DNA of 64,000 nt from Protea cynaroides (Eukaryota > Streptophyta > Magnoliopsida > Proteales > Proteaceae), in NCBI GenBank assembly GCA_028583415.1, contig CM053276.1, positions 120,955,666 to 121,019,665 on the forward strand, given 5' to 3'. The stretch's first letter is position 1; each line of letters begins with the position of its first letter. The position numbers and the translations under genes were made by a program. The notes below the pieces were generated by a model. The model had not been told where the DNA came from. It worked only from the letters and a program-made list of their open reading frames with translations, and ran no database searches. Positions 32,801-45,441 of the stretch are shown one piece after another.

Positions 32801-35800
32801 GCATCTCCATCCATCCTGCACCATCCACCATAGTAGGATCCGGGGAGGGTCTCAATGCGGAGAAAATGAAGATAACCGGCAGCGATTATAATCGTAGGTT
32901 TAGGGCTTCTTGTCTGTGTGTGCTGGCGTAGGTCGACCTTGGAACAGTGCCCGGAGTTCTTCGGTTCCTTGCCGGCGAGTGCTTTAAGGTCATGGAGCAG
33001 CGGTAAATATGGGAAGAACCAAAGGCTCAGTAAAAAAGAGGAATTAGATGTCGAGTATCTAACAAACACTTTTTTTTTCCTTCTTAAATTAGATTATAGA
33101 TTTTTGAAAAAGATCTTTTCTAATTTTGATCCTAAATATATTGGTGATGATGAATCTCATCACCAAATGGATTGAGAGGTAATATTTTCAAAAGTAGGGG
33201 AGGTGGTTGACATTATGTGTCGAGTTGGGGGTGGTTGCCTTAAAGGTATTCTTCAAGGGAGGTGGGAGAAATTTTCCCATTTATTTAGGTTCTCTTTGAT
33301 ATGTATTATAGAATTAATTATATAATACATTATGACATATGTAATTGTTTGGTATGGTTTATGGTATTTATTTATATTTAAAATAAATTGATATAATCTT
33401 AAATCTACAAATAGGTTAGAAGGTATTTATCATTATTGTGATAATCTATTATTACTTCTTTATGTCTAGTGGTAATAAAAGGTTATTATTTATGACTCAT
33501 AATTTATGCTCATAAATTATTTGTCATAAATAACTCAAAACAGAAGTATACCAAAGAGAGCCTTAGTGAATTATACTAGTTCTTTATATACTATAGATTT
33601 GGAGGTTGGGTACGTGAGAGGCTTTTGAGTTTGTATTTTTACATAAGCCAGTTGTTACATTGTACATGTACTGATATATTCAAGCAATTCAATGTTATTA
33701 AGTTCTTGATAATGATGCTGCGGTTTTCGAAGTCCAAGATCCAGAGTTCTGGAAGATCACTGGCTTTATTTGTTTTGTACCCCCCACCCACCAATTCACA
33801 CACATATTTTCTGTTTTACATTTTTTGTCTGAATTTTTTTTTTTGAAGAGAAGAGTTTTCTGAGCAAAGACTTTATTTCATGTGTGCTAGATGACATTGC
33901 TAGTTCAGTAGTGGAATCCTTGGCAAGGCTCGTAATGAAAACCAAAATGAAGGTAGTAGTAGATAAAATTGATTGACCACTAATTAATTGATCTACCTTG
34001 CATTATTTCAACTCTTTATTGTACTTGCAGGCTGTTTGTAACTTAGGAGTATGGTGTATATCTATTCAACAGTTCAGTGCATCATTTCTCGATTGCCATT
34101 TCCATTCTTTATTGTGGGCAATTATTCATGCCATTGACAATCCTATTGGTTCATTGTCCACCACATTTGAGGCAATCCAGGTATCGTTTCCTTTTCAATT
34201 TTCCCTTTTCCTAGTTTCTTTGGATTCATATTATTACTTGTCTAGTGTTGTTTAATTTGGAGTTTCTAGAAAGGTAAAGCTTAAGCTGCATAACTGAAAA
34301 TCGAATTTGATTTCCAATCTAAGATATGTTAATTGGTAGGCATACTCATTCCTTTCCTTCAATGACATTAAGAGGATTCTAGGGTTTTGATTTTGGGATT
34401 AATAGTTCACATACTCAACCAATAGCACTACATGTACATGGATTGGGCTTCTATTATTGCTTCCTCCTGTTATATTTTCTCTGCCCAATCTTTTGCTATG
34501 CCTATACTAATGACAGATTTCTGGGGTATGGTAATGTCAAATAGTTGGGCAGCATGCTCCTTCCTAAGTGTTTGATGAATGACTGAGATTGGATGGTTGG
34601 GATTATTCAGTCGAGAAAGTTTTGGCCACCAATATTGTTGGTGGAGCTAACCGTTGCTTCCCAACCAGTATGTGCTTGAAAATCTGATTGGGACCAGTCA
34701 ATCTAAAAGGTGCTAGACTGAAATTGACGAAATCCTATGATTATGTTATTGTTTCTACAGAAAGGAGGAAATACTATAACTGGAATAAATCTAAAACATA
34801 ATAGATTGGGGATAAACCAAGAACTATCACATTAACCAGTTGTGCAACCACTAACATGTATTTTGTTCTCATAGCCCTGAAACAGACAAAGTTCCATCTC
34901 ATTGAAATTAAATCATTATAGGGAAATCTTGCTAGCTGTTTGCCTATGTTTTCCGCAAGTGTCAGTGTAATGAACCACCCCCAAACCCAGAAATGAGGAT
35001 CAAGAGCGGCGCATGTATGCTAAGTTGCCCAGGATCATTAGAAATCGGAACAAACACCACACAATGGAAGCATAATTAACCATGCATTTTTTTTACACAT
35101 ACATTCCTACAGGTACCCATCCATACAACAGCAGAAAATAAAAGTCTACTCAGAACTTGACAAAGAGTGAAATATTACAAACATTGTTTCACAGAAAGTT
35201 ACATAACCTTGCTTTCAATATTTACATTAACCTGTTCTCTTAAAATATTTACACATCATTGTTTCTTTTAAAAGTCATATAATTAAAGCGAGCCCCATAG
35301 ACTCAGGCATTCTCCTCCTCTGGGGCTGAACTGTCCACCTTTGGTAGAACCTCTGAAAACTTCTTATATTCCTCTGTAAAAATATTTAAGTAAAGGAGTG
35401 TGCAAGTCGGCTCAGTGAAGAAAACTATTTACCCACATGAACCCTTTCATAACCATAATGACATGTTACAATGAAAATATAATCAAACATCAATAAACAT
35501 GACTGAATATGCCAAGAATGTGATGAACAACCTAATGAACCATTCTACATGACCTAGGTTCCAAGTTTGGTGTTTGCTGCAAAGTGCACAAAAATCTGGA
35601 GCTGTTTATTACCAATTGAAGTCCTAGACATCTTACCCCTGATAGTCATATATATGATACTACAGGGCATCTCATTCCCTCTGGCGAACAGGACCAGGGA
35701 TGCCTCTAGACACCTCAACCATCCAGGAAGCGTGTTATGCAAATGGGAAGAACCCATTGATGTCCTAGACATCTCACTCGTGATAGTCACATATGATGCC

Positions 35801-37253
35801 ACAATGCATTTAGTCCTTTTGGGGGGAAGTACTAGTGATGGCACTAGACATCTGAAATATACAGGCTGTGTGCAATGCAAACGGGTGACGCATCTCCACT
35901 CATTATTTAACCCCTTAATGAGAAGGGGGCAGCAAACACGGGTTCTATTGATTAATCAATCAACCAACAAAATTTAATACCAACTTGATTACATTGCTTT
36001 ACATTCCAGCCTTGTGTCGGAGGTTTAACTTATCACATTTCTCTTTCCTTCCCCAGCCTTGTGCTGGCGGCTTCCATACTCATTTTGTCATTTCTTTTCA
36101 TTTACATGTTTTCATAGATTCTACGGATTCATTCCCAGCATAATAAACTTTCCATGATACATAGCATAAAATACCACAACATTGAACATTTACAATTTGC
36201 AAGAATCTCATGTAACAGCTTAAACATAGACTTTCATCGTTACTGCATTCCTAACTACATTTCATCATGCTTCGTTCCTAACTTGTCATATTACATATAA
36301 AATTATAAACAGCTATCCAATAGCATAACATTGCATACTAGCATTAAATCATTCCATTCATAAACATCATCATAGCACATAAAAATGAACATTCAAGTGA
36401 GTAAATAATTTCCCTCAACAGATATTGCTCGCAAGCCGATCCTATTCCTTTCTAATATAATCTGAAGCAGTTCTCGCAATTCCCTTTTTATTTCTTTTTC
36501 CTCCGTTCTCTCTGCTAAATTCATATTCTTAGGTGAGTTATTCTTCTTATTTTGCTAACCTAATATTATTCATTAAAACGCTTTGTTCTGTATTTTTCTG
36601 CCATTAACTTTTAAAACGCATTATGTATTTTATTACTATTTTTAAAAAAATAAAATGGTAAATTCTTTCAATTTGGGGTTTCCAGACATGTACAGGCCGC
36701 AGCTGCAGCCGCCCATTGTGGCCTGTCCATTCAGGTCTTTTAGCAAGGTTGGGGTGTACAGGCCGCAAAGTGCATACTGCATGTGTGGCCACTGCCTGCG
36801 GCCTGTGCCCCCAGGCAGTCAAGACTCACGGGTAAGGGGTCTACAGGCTGGACTGGGCCGACTGCACCTGCAGCCTCTGGTCTCGGGCCTGTGTGCGACC
36901 AGTCCAATCCAGAACTCAATACTGAGTTTGAGTTCTGGCCTTGTTTTGGCTGGGCTTCTCTTGGTTTTATTTACATTTTTCCTTCATTCCTCTTCATCTG
37001 TACATCATCTTTCTGCCATTGTATAACATCATATTTATTAAATTATGGTCTTACTAAGGTTTCTTCATTAAGTAGACCTTCCAATTTCCATTATTTCATG
37101 TATCATGAAAATCTGATTTAAGAAATTATCTTGTACATAATTTTCCTTCCCAATTCAAACCCTATATATACAGTAGTAACTTCTCCTTCAGGTCCTTCAT
37201 AGCAGTGTATCAGAAATCACTTTGAAACCATCTTTCATGAATTTATCTTCGGT

Positions 37254-37287
<34 letters not shown>

Positions 37288-40200
37288 AAACTCCATTAAC
37301 TGAATAAAAACTTACCTCTTCTTTGTTACAACAGCCTTACTGCTACTTCCTTCTTCTTTTAAACTTTGTTCTACTTCTCCTAACTCCACTACCCTTGAAT
37401 TTGTATACAAGTTCTCAGTGTTCTTTTTTTTTTTTTTTTTTTTTCAAAACACACTCTCAAGAACAATTGAACACTCACAGAAACCTCTCACTTTCACACA
37501 CTCATATAGAAATCATACAAGGAAGTTGTAAACTGATTCTTAAATTCATTCTTACATCATACAAGGAAGTTGTAAACTGATTCTTAAATTCATTCTTACT
37601 ATTTATACATTTGTTAAAATGTAGATTAAGCAGGTGGAATGACTAATTTACCCATGGTTTAGTTTAGTTCATTTTATTTAGTTCTTATATTTCATGGTAC
37701 CCATAAAAGTTTATTACAAAGTATCCTTCATACTTTTAAAGTTAATCACACCCCCCTCAAACTTTACCTAATTTAGGTCAAACCCCTCATGACCCAATTC
37801 TATTTTCTAAAAATCCCCACCAGGTGTACCTTTGCTGGCTTAACTAGGTGTTGCCATGTGACAATTTTCATTGAAGTGGCAAGGCAGCATGGGGCCAAAT
37901 GGCAGCAGGCCACAAGGCCTGGTGGTCCATTGGCCGGCCAGGTTAAAACTGGCCTGCAAGCCTTTGGTTTGTTTCCTCTCTCTTGTGTGGGTTCCCACTG
38001 GGTTCCCACTTGGACTCCAACTGATCTCTAAACATAATATCGTCATTTTTCACACAAATAATATTAAATAAAATACAAACATAAAATATAATATAATATA
38101 ATATTACATATTAAACTTTAGAACTTACCCTAGCCGGGCAAAAATGACAGAATTGCCCCTCTGCTATTGCCTTCTACAGGGAAGTCCTGTAAAGAGGGGA
38201 ACTTAATACCACAGACATCTGGGGTATTACAATCAGATGTTGATGTTGCTCCTGGCTGTAGACTTGCTTCACTCAATCTGGAGTATTTTCAATAAAGATC
38301 TAAAATATCCTTTCCTTGGTAGAGGTGGATGATATCTTTCATCCATTTAGCATGCTCCATCAATGCCAAATAAAATTTAATTAACAAGTTTGAATTTGAT
38401 CTTGTAGGGCTGTTCTTCTCTTATAGGTTTCTAAACCATGTGCATTGCAGGGATGCCTTGCTCCGTACTAATAATCTGATGGTGTTATTAAGTATAAAAA
38501 AAAATCTGATGGTGTTATTTATATAGGCTTTGATAAAGTTGGCAACTCAAGTGGGTGAAAAGATGAGAGATTCTGCAAATTTATGGGCTCCTCCAATTTA
38601 TAGACGACTTATGAGCAGTGATAAGAGGGAAAGAGATATGTCAGAGAGATTCCTTTTGAAGATCAGGTCTATTGTAATTCCTCCTCCGCCAAATCTTTCT
38701 AAGGTACTCCTAGATTTAATTTTATTCCAATTGAATGTTTCCAGGAACTTGTGGTTGATGATGCATCTGATACATGTATTTGATGATGCATCTGATCCAT
38801 GCCATGCACTAAGGTTTGTTTTATTTCTTTAAGATACTTTTGTATATAATTCAATGCAGTTATATCACTATGGATTAGTTAGCACCAGGGACACATGCTA
38901 CTCTCTGCAACATTCTCTTTTTGAATTTATGCACTGTTTAACTTATCGAAGATATCTACTGATTTTTTTTTTGTTTGCAATTGCTTTTTGCCTCTATCTT
39001 CAAATCTATTATTTTCTGTATTAAGAGTATACTTGAGGATATTTAAAATTGTGGGTGCCTTTAAGAATCCATGAACTTGGTGTGTTCTCTTAATTATAGG
39101 CAGATGATATCGTACATAATTATGGATTTTGTACCCATAGATACTCCATTAGCGATCTCATTAAACGATTTTGTTGACATATTAAAATGCATTGGCATTT
39201 CTTATTTTAAATTTCTGCACTTTGTTCATATGTCATAATGTAATTGGTTCAGTTTAGAAACTACATATTTATTCTTCACCATGAATTGTTTGCTATTTTA
39301 TTTCAATATCTGGCTCAATGTTGCAGTGACATTCATACCATAATTTTGAAAAGAAAAAACAAGAAACTAACCATGTTTCTGTGTAGGTGGTGATCTAATT
39401 ATGCCAAACAACCTAAGATATAAAAATAAATGAATACCAATTAGATTGCCCTTTCCTTTCGATAATTTCTTTTAATGATTTAGCACTCTTCGGAAACTGA
39501 AATTTTCATATGAAGGTTGCTATGTACTAGTGTTCTTAAGGCCCTGATTCCATGTCAAACTGTTTAAAGAATCAATTCTTTCAGTTTGGTTTTGTGGAGG
39601 AAACTAGCTCTGACATATGAACATCTCATTGGTGGCCATTGTGGAAGTATATCTACAACAATTATGTGTTTCAGGTTCAGAAGGAAGTATTAACCCCTTT
39701 TGTCAAGGACCTGTAAGAATCCTTACCATGTCAGTATGAAGAGCATAATCACGATGTCTGAAGCACCATTAATCATATATTGACTGATTCTGTCCTTCTG
39801 TGCTAACAGTTCAACATGATCACGCTCTGGTTGGAGGATAGCTTGGAAGTTTTCCTTAAATTGTATGAATGTGGTATTATCTGGGGTCGTGCAAAAAGCA
39901 AACATTGATGGCAGACTAAAAATGGTTAATTAATACTCTTCCTTAAATTGTATGAATGTGGTATCATCTGGGGTCGTGCAAACAGCAAACATTGATGGCA
40001 GACTAAAAATGGTTAATTAATACCTTATGATTTGAAATAGTCTTGTCATGCCCATCAAGCAAACAGTGCTTACCTGGGACTTCATGTTGCCTGAATTAGG
40101 GAAGGGATGCATCCGATGGATCTCATTTTATGATTACTGGGAAGTGACTGCAATCAGCCCTTGCTCATTTAGTACCTTCCATGGCTCTACTAAATGTCTC

Positions 40201-43200
40201 TCAACTGGAAGCATCAGCTACGTACTTGATTTTGATACCTTTTGTTTCTGGTAACTATTTGAGTTCCCATTTTAGCATAGTTTTCTTTGCTTGATTTTGG
40301 TACCTTTTTTTTGCCAAGGTAACTATATTAATTAGGTCTCATCTTACTGCTTGGATTGCTGCATAAACAGATCCATTGACCTTCGAAGGTTGTAGATCCT
40401 ATATTATATAACCTGATAGTAGTTTATTATTTAGTAACTCTTGTTTCTCTGTGAACTTGTATCGGTACTGCTTGGTAATTCATTAACAATCTTATCCTGC
40501 AAGCCTTCAAGTCATTTGATTCTACAATTCAAAGTTTCTAAACTTGCTTCCATATTTTTGAAACAGGCACTTGTCATGGATATTAAGCAAAAATTGCTTC
40601 CAAGAATGAAGGAAATGCTACCAGACCATGGACTAAGGGTTCATATGATCAGTGCATGGGGGTGGCTTATCCGTTTGCTTGGATCTCATGCGCTGAAGAA
40701 CAGGCATTTGGTTAATGAAATGCTTAAAATTCCTGAGAAGACATTCTCCGATCTTGACCCACAAATCCAAATTGCTACGCTGGTACTTGATTCCAACATG
40801 TATTTGATGTAACCTTTGATATTTGTTATAAATTCATGTGGTATAGCCCCACTGGAGAGCAGCAGCATCATTGAGCCACACCTTGTACAACTTCTTAGCC
40901 AGAAATTAACATGATTCAGCAATCAGACTACCACCTAATCAGTTGCATTCTTTTAATGATAGACTGAATATAATGGATTTTTCGGAAAAAAATGCCTGTA
41001 AACCAACTTGTCATGTTGGCTATAAACGGATTGGATTAGGATTAGGTCTAGGTATGTCCAAATACATTATGAATTTCATTGGAGATCTCCTGGATCTGAA
41101 GGTAGTGAACCCAGATATTCACAATTGGAGTCAAGTGAGACTTGAATCTTGTTAGAAGTTTTTATATAGGTGAGTTTTGGATCTAAAAGTCAAGATCAAA
41201 CCAAGTTAATAGGCAACCATTGATTATTATGCATACATGAATATATAAATGAGGTGTCTTGGAAAAGGTTTAATACTTAGTAGATCAAGTTCCAGTCCAT
41301 TAGCAGCCCTATATTAGGTGGAGCTCATTGAACAGGGTGCATAATCATGTATGGAATGAATACAGTCTATGAGGAGGTCATACAACTCTTAAAATCTGTG
41401 TTTCATTTTCCCATTTTTGCCTAGGAGAAATTGGATGTGGATGTTGAAATTTTAGTTACTTAAAAATTTGTCCGAGTCTTAATAGTGGTTAAAACTTTTT
41501 ATTTAAAAGTTTTGAAATGCTGGGGCCCTTGAATTGTAAATTATGATCAGGATAGCAGCGTTCACAATGAAACTGAAAACTCAAAGAAATCTGTTGATAT
41601 TATTTGCTTCCAAGAACAAATTGTCTTCATTCTTGTTTAATGTCATGATTCAAGCAGTACAATAGTTAAATGATTGTGCTACTTGTATATGCAGGTTGCT
41701 TGGGAAGGTCTCATTGATGCACTTATTCACCTTCCAACAGAAGGTCAAGGGTTGACTACAACTGAAGAGCATCACATTCAACAAGTTGGTGTTGTATCTT
41801 CAGATATATCTAAAGGGCATACTAATGGAAATCAAGAAGATAGGTTTTCCAAAAGTATGAAGCTCATAATGACACCTTTGGTAGGAATCATATCAAGTAA
41901 ATGTGATGTTTCTGTTCTCTCATCTTGCCTAAGCACATGGTGTTATTTTCTACATAGACTTGATCTCTCTGTTAATTCTTCTTCAGTACTAAAAACAGTG
42001 TTAGAGCCTATACTTGAAGTTGTCTTCCAAAAGGGTCCTCATGGTATTGGCATCTGGTTCTGGAACTCCTGCCTAGACCTTCTTGATGAGTATATTTCAG
42101 CAAAATGTAGAGAAGCAGATTCTGATGTGAAAAAGAAGCATAGCTTTCAATCACCATCTATAGCTAATTTGCTTGATTGTCCCTCTGCTGATGCATGCTT
42201 GTGGATGAAGTATCCTATAAAATGGTTGCCTTGGGATCTTAATATGCTAAATTTCCATCTAAAGATGATTCATGTTGTTATTAGAGAAGCATCGGGGACA
42301 ACTGTAACTTGTGACAATGTAAGTTTGGCCTATCATGCTACCTTGAAGATCTTCAGATCTGTTTTGAAGGGGGTCCAGATAGAGTTGAAAAGATCGTCCA
42401 TTACTTATAATGAGATTATGTTGGGCATAGGCGAAATTGTAAGCTTCACTAAGGAAGTATGTGAAGAGTTAATTTCAAAAGATGTTGGCTTTAATGATTG
42501 GCTGAATATTTGCCTTGAGCTTGTGGAGGCTGTTGAAGAGGAGGTAGAACCATCAGTATTGGGATCCCCTCTTTATAGGGTTGCTTTAGACCTGAAGTAC
42601 ATTAATGAATTGCAGTTGATTAATGATATTAAATATGCAAATTTAGAGGGGATTAGATCTATTGCTTATATGGATATGGTTTCACCGATGGTTTATTTGA
42701 CCATACTCCATCTCTGTCTGGTGGATCAATCAGTTTTAAATGCATCTAACGTGGAGATGATTCTAAATAAAGTGCAGAAACAACTGAACTTCATATGGTC
42801 CTCATATGATCCTTTAGAAAATCTCCATGCCATAGTTTCTTTCTTGTATAGACATAGAGGTTACATATGGTTGAAGTTATGGATTCTGATTGCCAAAGAT
42901 CTGAAAAGGCGCATTGACAATGTAAAAGGTGATTCAGTGTTGAAAGTGGAATCTAGCTGTAATGCTTATGTTACAATCTCTTGGTTCTTGTCCTCCCCAT
43001 TTGACCTGTGCTCTCCTCCCCTAAAGATGCTGACTCCGGTTAAGTCTAATTTCTCCTCAAAATCATGTCAGATTCCCTCAAGCAGAGAGCTTGTTCACGT
43101 TATTGAAGTATGGAAGTTACTTTATAGTTCTATGAATTGTTCCTTACAGTCTGAGTATTCCATCATGAATGGTATGGAGGATCTATGTGCTATGTTATCT

Positions 43201-45441
43201 AGAGTTTTTGATCGACACACTAGCATTCATGAAGGTGGCTTGCACATATATTCAGAGGGACAGGATCAGTACCTCACTTTTCCTTTATTTGGTGAAGCGA
43301 CAATATGTGTGCTGAAACAGATGCTGCGATCTGACAAAGTAGATTCAAGATCAAGTGGAAACAATGGTCAAGAGGACAGGCATTATGATCGAAACAGTTG
43401 CATCAAAACTTGCTTCAAGTTCATTTCCAGGTTTGTGGTAATTTTTAGCTTAAAACATTTCTGTTAGTTCTGGTTCTTTGTGCCAACTTTCAATGAAAAA
43501 GTTGAGCTGAAATTTACCAAAGATGAAGCACTTTGGCCTGTAGAAGAAGGATTCAGTTGAGTCTAAGTCATTCATTTGGAAGTAAAAACAAAATTTTAAG
43601 ATTCACCCTTTATCCGAGATCTTGCAAATGCAAAATTCGGCCGGGTTGGCAATAACTCAAGCCTTAAAATCTATCTTCTGTCTAAATCAATGCTAAACTC
43701 AAATAATTCAACTTAGTTTTGAACACTGATATGCGTTCATTTGTTGCTCATTTTCCGTCATCAATCTTTCACATGGAACCTGTTTCACTACTTTGAAGCT
43801 GCCATTAGCTTTGCTGATTCACATAATATGGTTTTCTGCAGCTTCCTAAGGCTGTCGTGGACTATTGCAGAAACCAACTCTCTAGCTTATCTGTCCGACA
43901 CTGGAAGGCAAGTCTGTAAAGTTAGCTTTTGCTAACATTTGTGCATAATTTTTTTTTCAATCCATTATCTCAACACAGTTGTTCTCGCTTGGCCGTCATT
44001 GCAGGGTGTTCTCTGAACTAGTTAGCTTTGTTTGCCACCTTCACTTGAAGCAAGAGATCCTTCTAGTGATTGAGGTATGCATTTTCGTTAAGGGAAGAGG
44101 TAAATGCATATAACATGTGGTAGTGAGGATACCGTAGATATAAAAACATTATCTCTTCAAACTCCCTTCCTGGAAGCATCATATCACAGCTCACAGCTCC
44201 TGCCTTTGACTTGGTTTCCTAGCCTGAAATTGTTCTCATCTTAATTAGGATAGATTGTATTCATTTGAAAAGGGTTCATTAAACAAGAGGAGTTGAATTA
44301 TCAATATCATAGGTGGAACCTTCAGGTGGTTTTACGTGTGCACTATATACAATAATGTGGTTTGCAAACATCGTCAACCTACCAGTCGTGCACACTGGGA
44401 TCATGAATTTCAGGATCAAAGATTGTGGGTATTACAATGTTTCTGTATAAGTATCAAGTATTGCTACTTGCGCTGGTGGAAAAAGGGGACTCAAGTATGG
44501 CTGTCTAAGATCGTTCCATGGTTTGAAAGAAATCCAGGCATTAACTTTGTGAGGTTCTTGTTAGATCTGTCGTTCAGAGGAAAGTGGTATTGGGATACCA
44601 TTTACAAATACACTCTATGCTTATTGTGCACTTCCACTTTCTCTGTCTTGTATCTATATTACAACCAATTTATTGTTGTTGATCTAAAAGGAAACGGAAT
44701 GAGGAAAAAATGAAATCCTTCATTTGTAACTGTTTCTACTCCTTGCAGGGGATGTCTGATACTCTGGTTAAGTGGCTGTCATCAGAGAAAGCGAGCGAGG
44801 CACCCATTATTGCTGAAATTTCACGCTTTTGGACTGAAACTCTTAACTGTTTGCAGAGAACTCAACCACCCATTGCTTTTGACTCCTCCTTCCTTGAAAT
44901 ACATGCAACCCTCCTGATGGCAACTCTTGATCATCCAAAGCCCTCTATTTCAGAACCCACAATTGTCTTTTGGAATTCTACATATGGCAACCAAGTCAAG
45001 TTAGATTACCCACAGAGCTTACGTCCAGTGTTAGATAAGCTGTCAAGGAGAGGAAAGATTGACCTTTACAAGAAAAGTCCACTTTTGCTCAATAATTGTC
45101 CTAGAGCAGGAAAAGCTGTCGGTGTTCAGCAGAGATACAGGGTAGCCATAACTCAGAAGACGAGCTCAAAAAGAGTAGAGTTCATGGAGCACACAGGGAA
45201 TGGTTCTAATCCTTGTGATTACCCATCATGGAGTTTAAAAAAGAAAAAGTTGGAGCTAACAGAACATCAGAAGGAGGTGAGAAGAGCACAGCAAGGTAGG
45301 GAGAGAGATTGTAATGGCCATGGTCCTGGGGTCCGGACCTACACTAATGCCGATTTTTCTCAAGGAAATGAAGACTCGCAAGAAAGCCAGGAGCTGCGAA
45401 ACCCAGAGTCCATCTTGGAGATGTTGAGAAGAGCACGGTAA
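29821..45441 (+). CDS. RIF1: RIF1 homologue (Rap1-interacting factor 1; telomere and replication-timing protein)
   Basis: Ten exons join in frame: 29821-30026, 30123-30190, 33891-33952, 34031-34180, 38527-38703, 40567-40782, 41695-43430, 43842-43907, 44005-44074 and 44749-45441, giving 1147 aa, near the size of other plant RIF1 proteins. The N-terminal half is the helical HEAT-like Rif1_N region (AVCNLGVWCISIQQF, ALIKLATQVGEKM, VAWEGLIDALIHLP). The later part has FWNSTYGNQVKLDYPQSL, also typical. KRVEF at residues 1058-1062 fits an RVxF docking motif for protein phosphatase 1. All introns are GT-AG except intron 8, which needs a GC donor (43908). In other eukaryotes RIF1 brings PP1 to chromatin to delay origin firing and acts at telomeres and breaks. 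The ATG at 29821 starts the conserved MADIADQVEEIL. An alternative C-terminus is possible: donor at 45438 to acceptor at 45628. Confidence 0.85.
31943..33278. mobile_element. Foldback MULE, 1.34 kb, in RIF1 intron 2
   Basis: Nearly the whole element is a giant inverted repeat. The left arm (31943 to about 32640) and the right arm (about 32665 to 33278) face each other from the tips (GGGAAAATTTCTCCCACCTC) to the centre (GACGATGATTTGCTGCTC against GAGCAGCAAATCATCGTC). The flanks ATTTGTTTA (31934-31942) and ATTTATTTA (33279-33287) are a 9-bp target duplication with one mismatch. Overlapping frames on both strands, including the repeated MRPSP.STMVD.GWME peptide, derive from the palindrome. The arms may hold a captured gene piece that I do not recognise. 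There is no transposase. Confidence 0.88.
33288..33562. mobile_element. AT-rich MITE abutting the foldback MULE
   Basis: Ends are GGTTCTCTTTGATATG and CATACC-like ATACCAAAGAGAGCC in inverted orientation. The interior is about 85% A+T, with ATTATAGAATTAATTATATA and CATAAATTATTTGTCATAAA. A second copy lies at 56060-56280. The element starts exactly where the MULE's target duplication ends, so either the MULE hit the MITE edge or the reverse. Confidence 0.65.
34966..38231 (+). mobile_element. Solo LTR, about 3.27 kb, Ty3/Gypsy-like
   Basis: It starts TGTAATGAACC and ends GGGGTATTACA (TG...CA ends), with flanking 5-mers GTCAG (34961-34965) and ATCAG (38232-38236), four of five identical. No gag or pol is present. 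A TATA-like CCTATATATACAG near 37163 fits plus orientation. Inside are a 140-bp-class direct repeat (35600-35880), a (CT)n tract at 37257-37287, a poly-T at 37422-37444 and a duplicated 45-bp block (about 37515-37600). Long single LTRs of this type usually come from Tekay/Del-like elements; the lineage is an inference. Confidence 0.75.
35600..35880. repeat. Diverged tandem pair inside the solo LTR
   Basis: Two units share GTCCTAGACATCT, GTGATAGTCA-TATATGAT, a CTAGACA(C/T)CT motif and a TGC(A)AATG end, with a period near 135-140 bp. The 136-codon plus frame across them is an artefact of the repeat. Confidence 0.6.
38704..40566 (+). other. RIF1 intron 5, with a tandem duplication
   Basis: A 1.86-kb intron. 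It holds an 87-bp duplication (39852-40024) and no other supported feature. Confidence 0.65.
39852..40024. repeat. Tandem duplication, two 87-bp units
   Basis: TTCCTTAAATTGTATGAATG through GGTTAATTAATAC occurs at 39852 and again at 39939 with only a few mismatches. The first unit continues a 60-codon minus frame (39723-39905) that I cannot assign. Confidence 0.85.
43908..44004 (+). other. RIF1 intron 8 with a non-canonical GC donor
   Basis: The only in-frame junction is AG|GCAAGT at 43907/43908 to GCAG|G at 44004/44005, joining ...DTGR to VFSELVSF. GCAAGT is the usual strong context for the minor GC-AG class. The nearby GT at 43915 would put a stop a few codons into exon 9. Confidence 0.75.

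Larger units (their letters stand above)
30191..33890 (+). other. RIF1 intron 2, with two mobile elements
   Basis: This 3.7-kb intron carries the foldback MULE at 31943-33278 and a MITE at 33288-33562, plus a C-run and (CA)n microsatellite at 31747-31786. The remaining parts (30191-31942, 33563-33890) show no gene. Confidence 0.7.
34181..38526 (+). other. RIF1 intron 4, containing a solo LTR
   Basis: A 4.35-kb intron, three-quarters of which is the solo LTR at 34966-38231. The remaining flanks show no gene. Confidence 0.7.

Noticed and set aside
32191..33069. Four frames with repeated MRPSP and TLEQCPEFF peptides
   Set aside because: They are mirror translations of the foldback MULE arms; I recognise no family and see no gene structure.
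35554..35977. 136-codon plus frame inside RIF1 intron 4
   Set aside because: It spans a tandem repeat of a solo LTR and has no protein similarity I can see.
38059..38104. Possible separate gene between RIF1 exons 4 and 5 from frames at 37789-38071
   Set aside because: These lie within the solo LTR and overlap on both strands without domain signals.
40048..40254. 68-codon plus frame between RIF1 exons 5 and 6
   Set aside because: It has no splice borders in frame with RIF1, and conserved RIF1 text continues directly from exon 5 to exon 6.
43915..43920. GT donor at 43915 for RIF1 intron 8
   Set aside because: Using it shifts the frame and gives a stop a few codons into exon 9; the GC donor at 43908 keeps the conserved frame.
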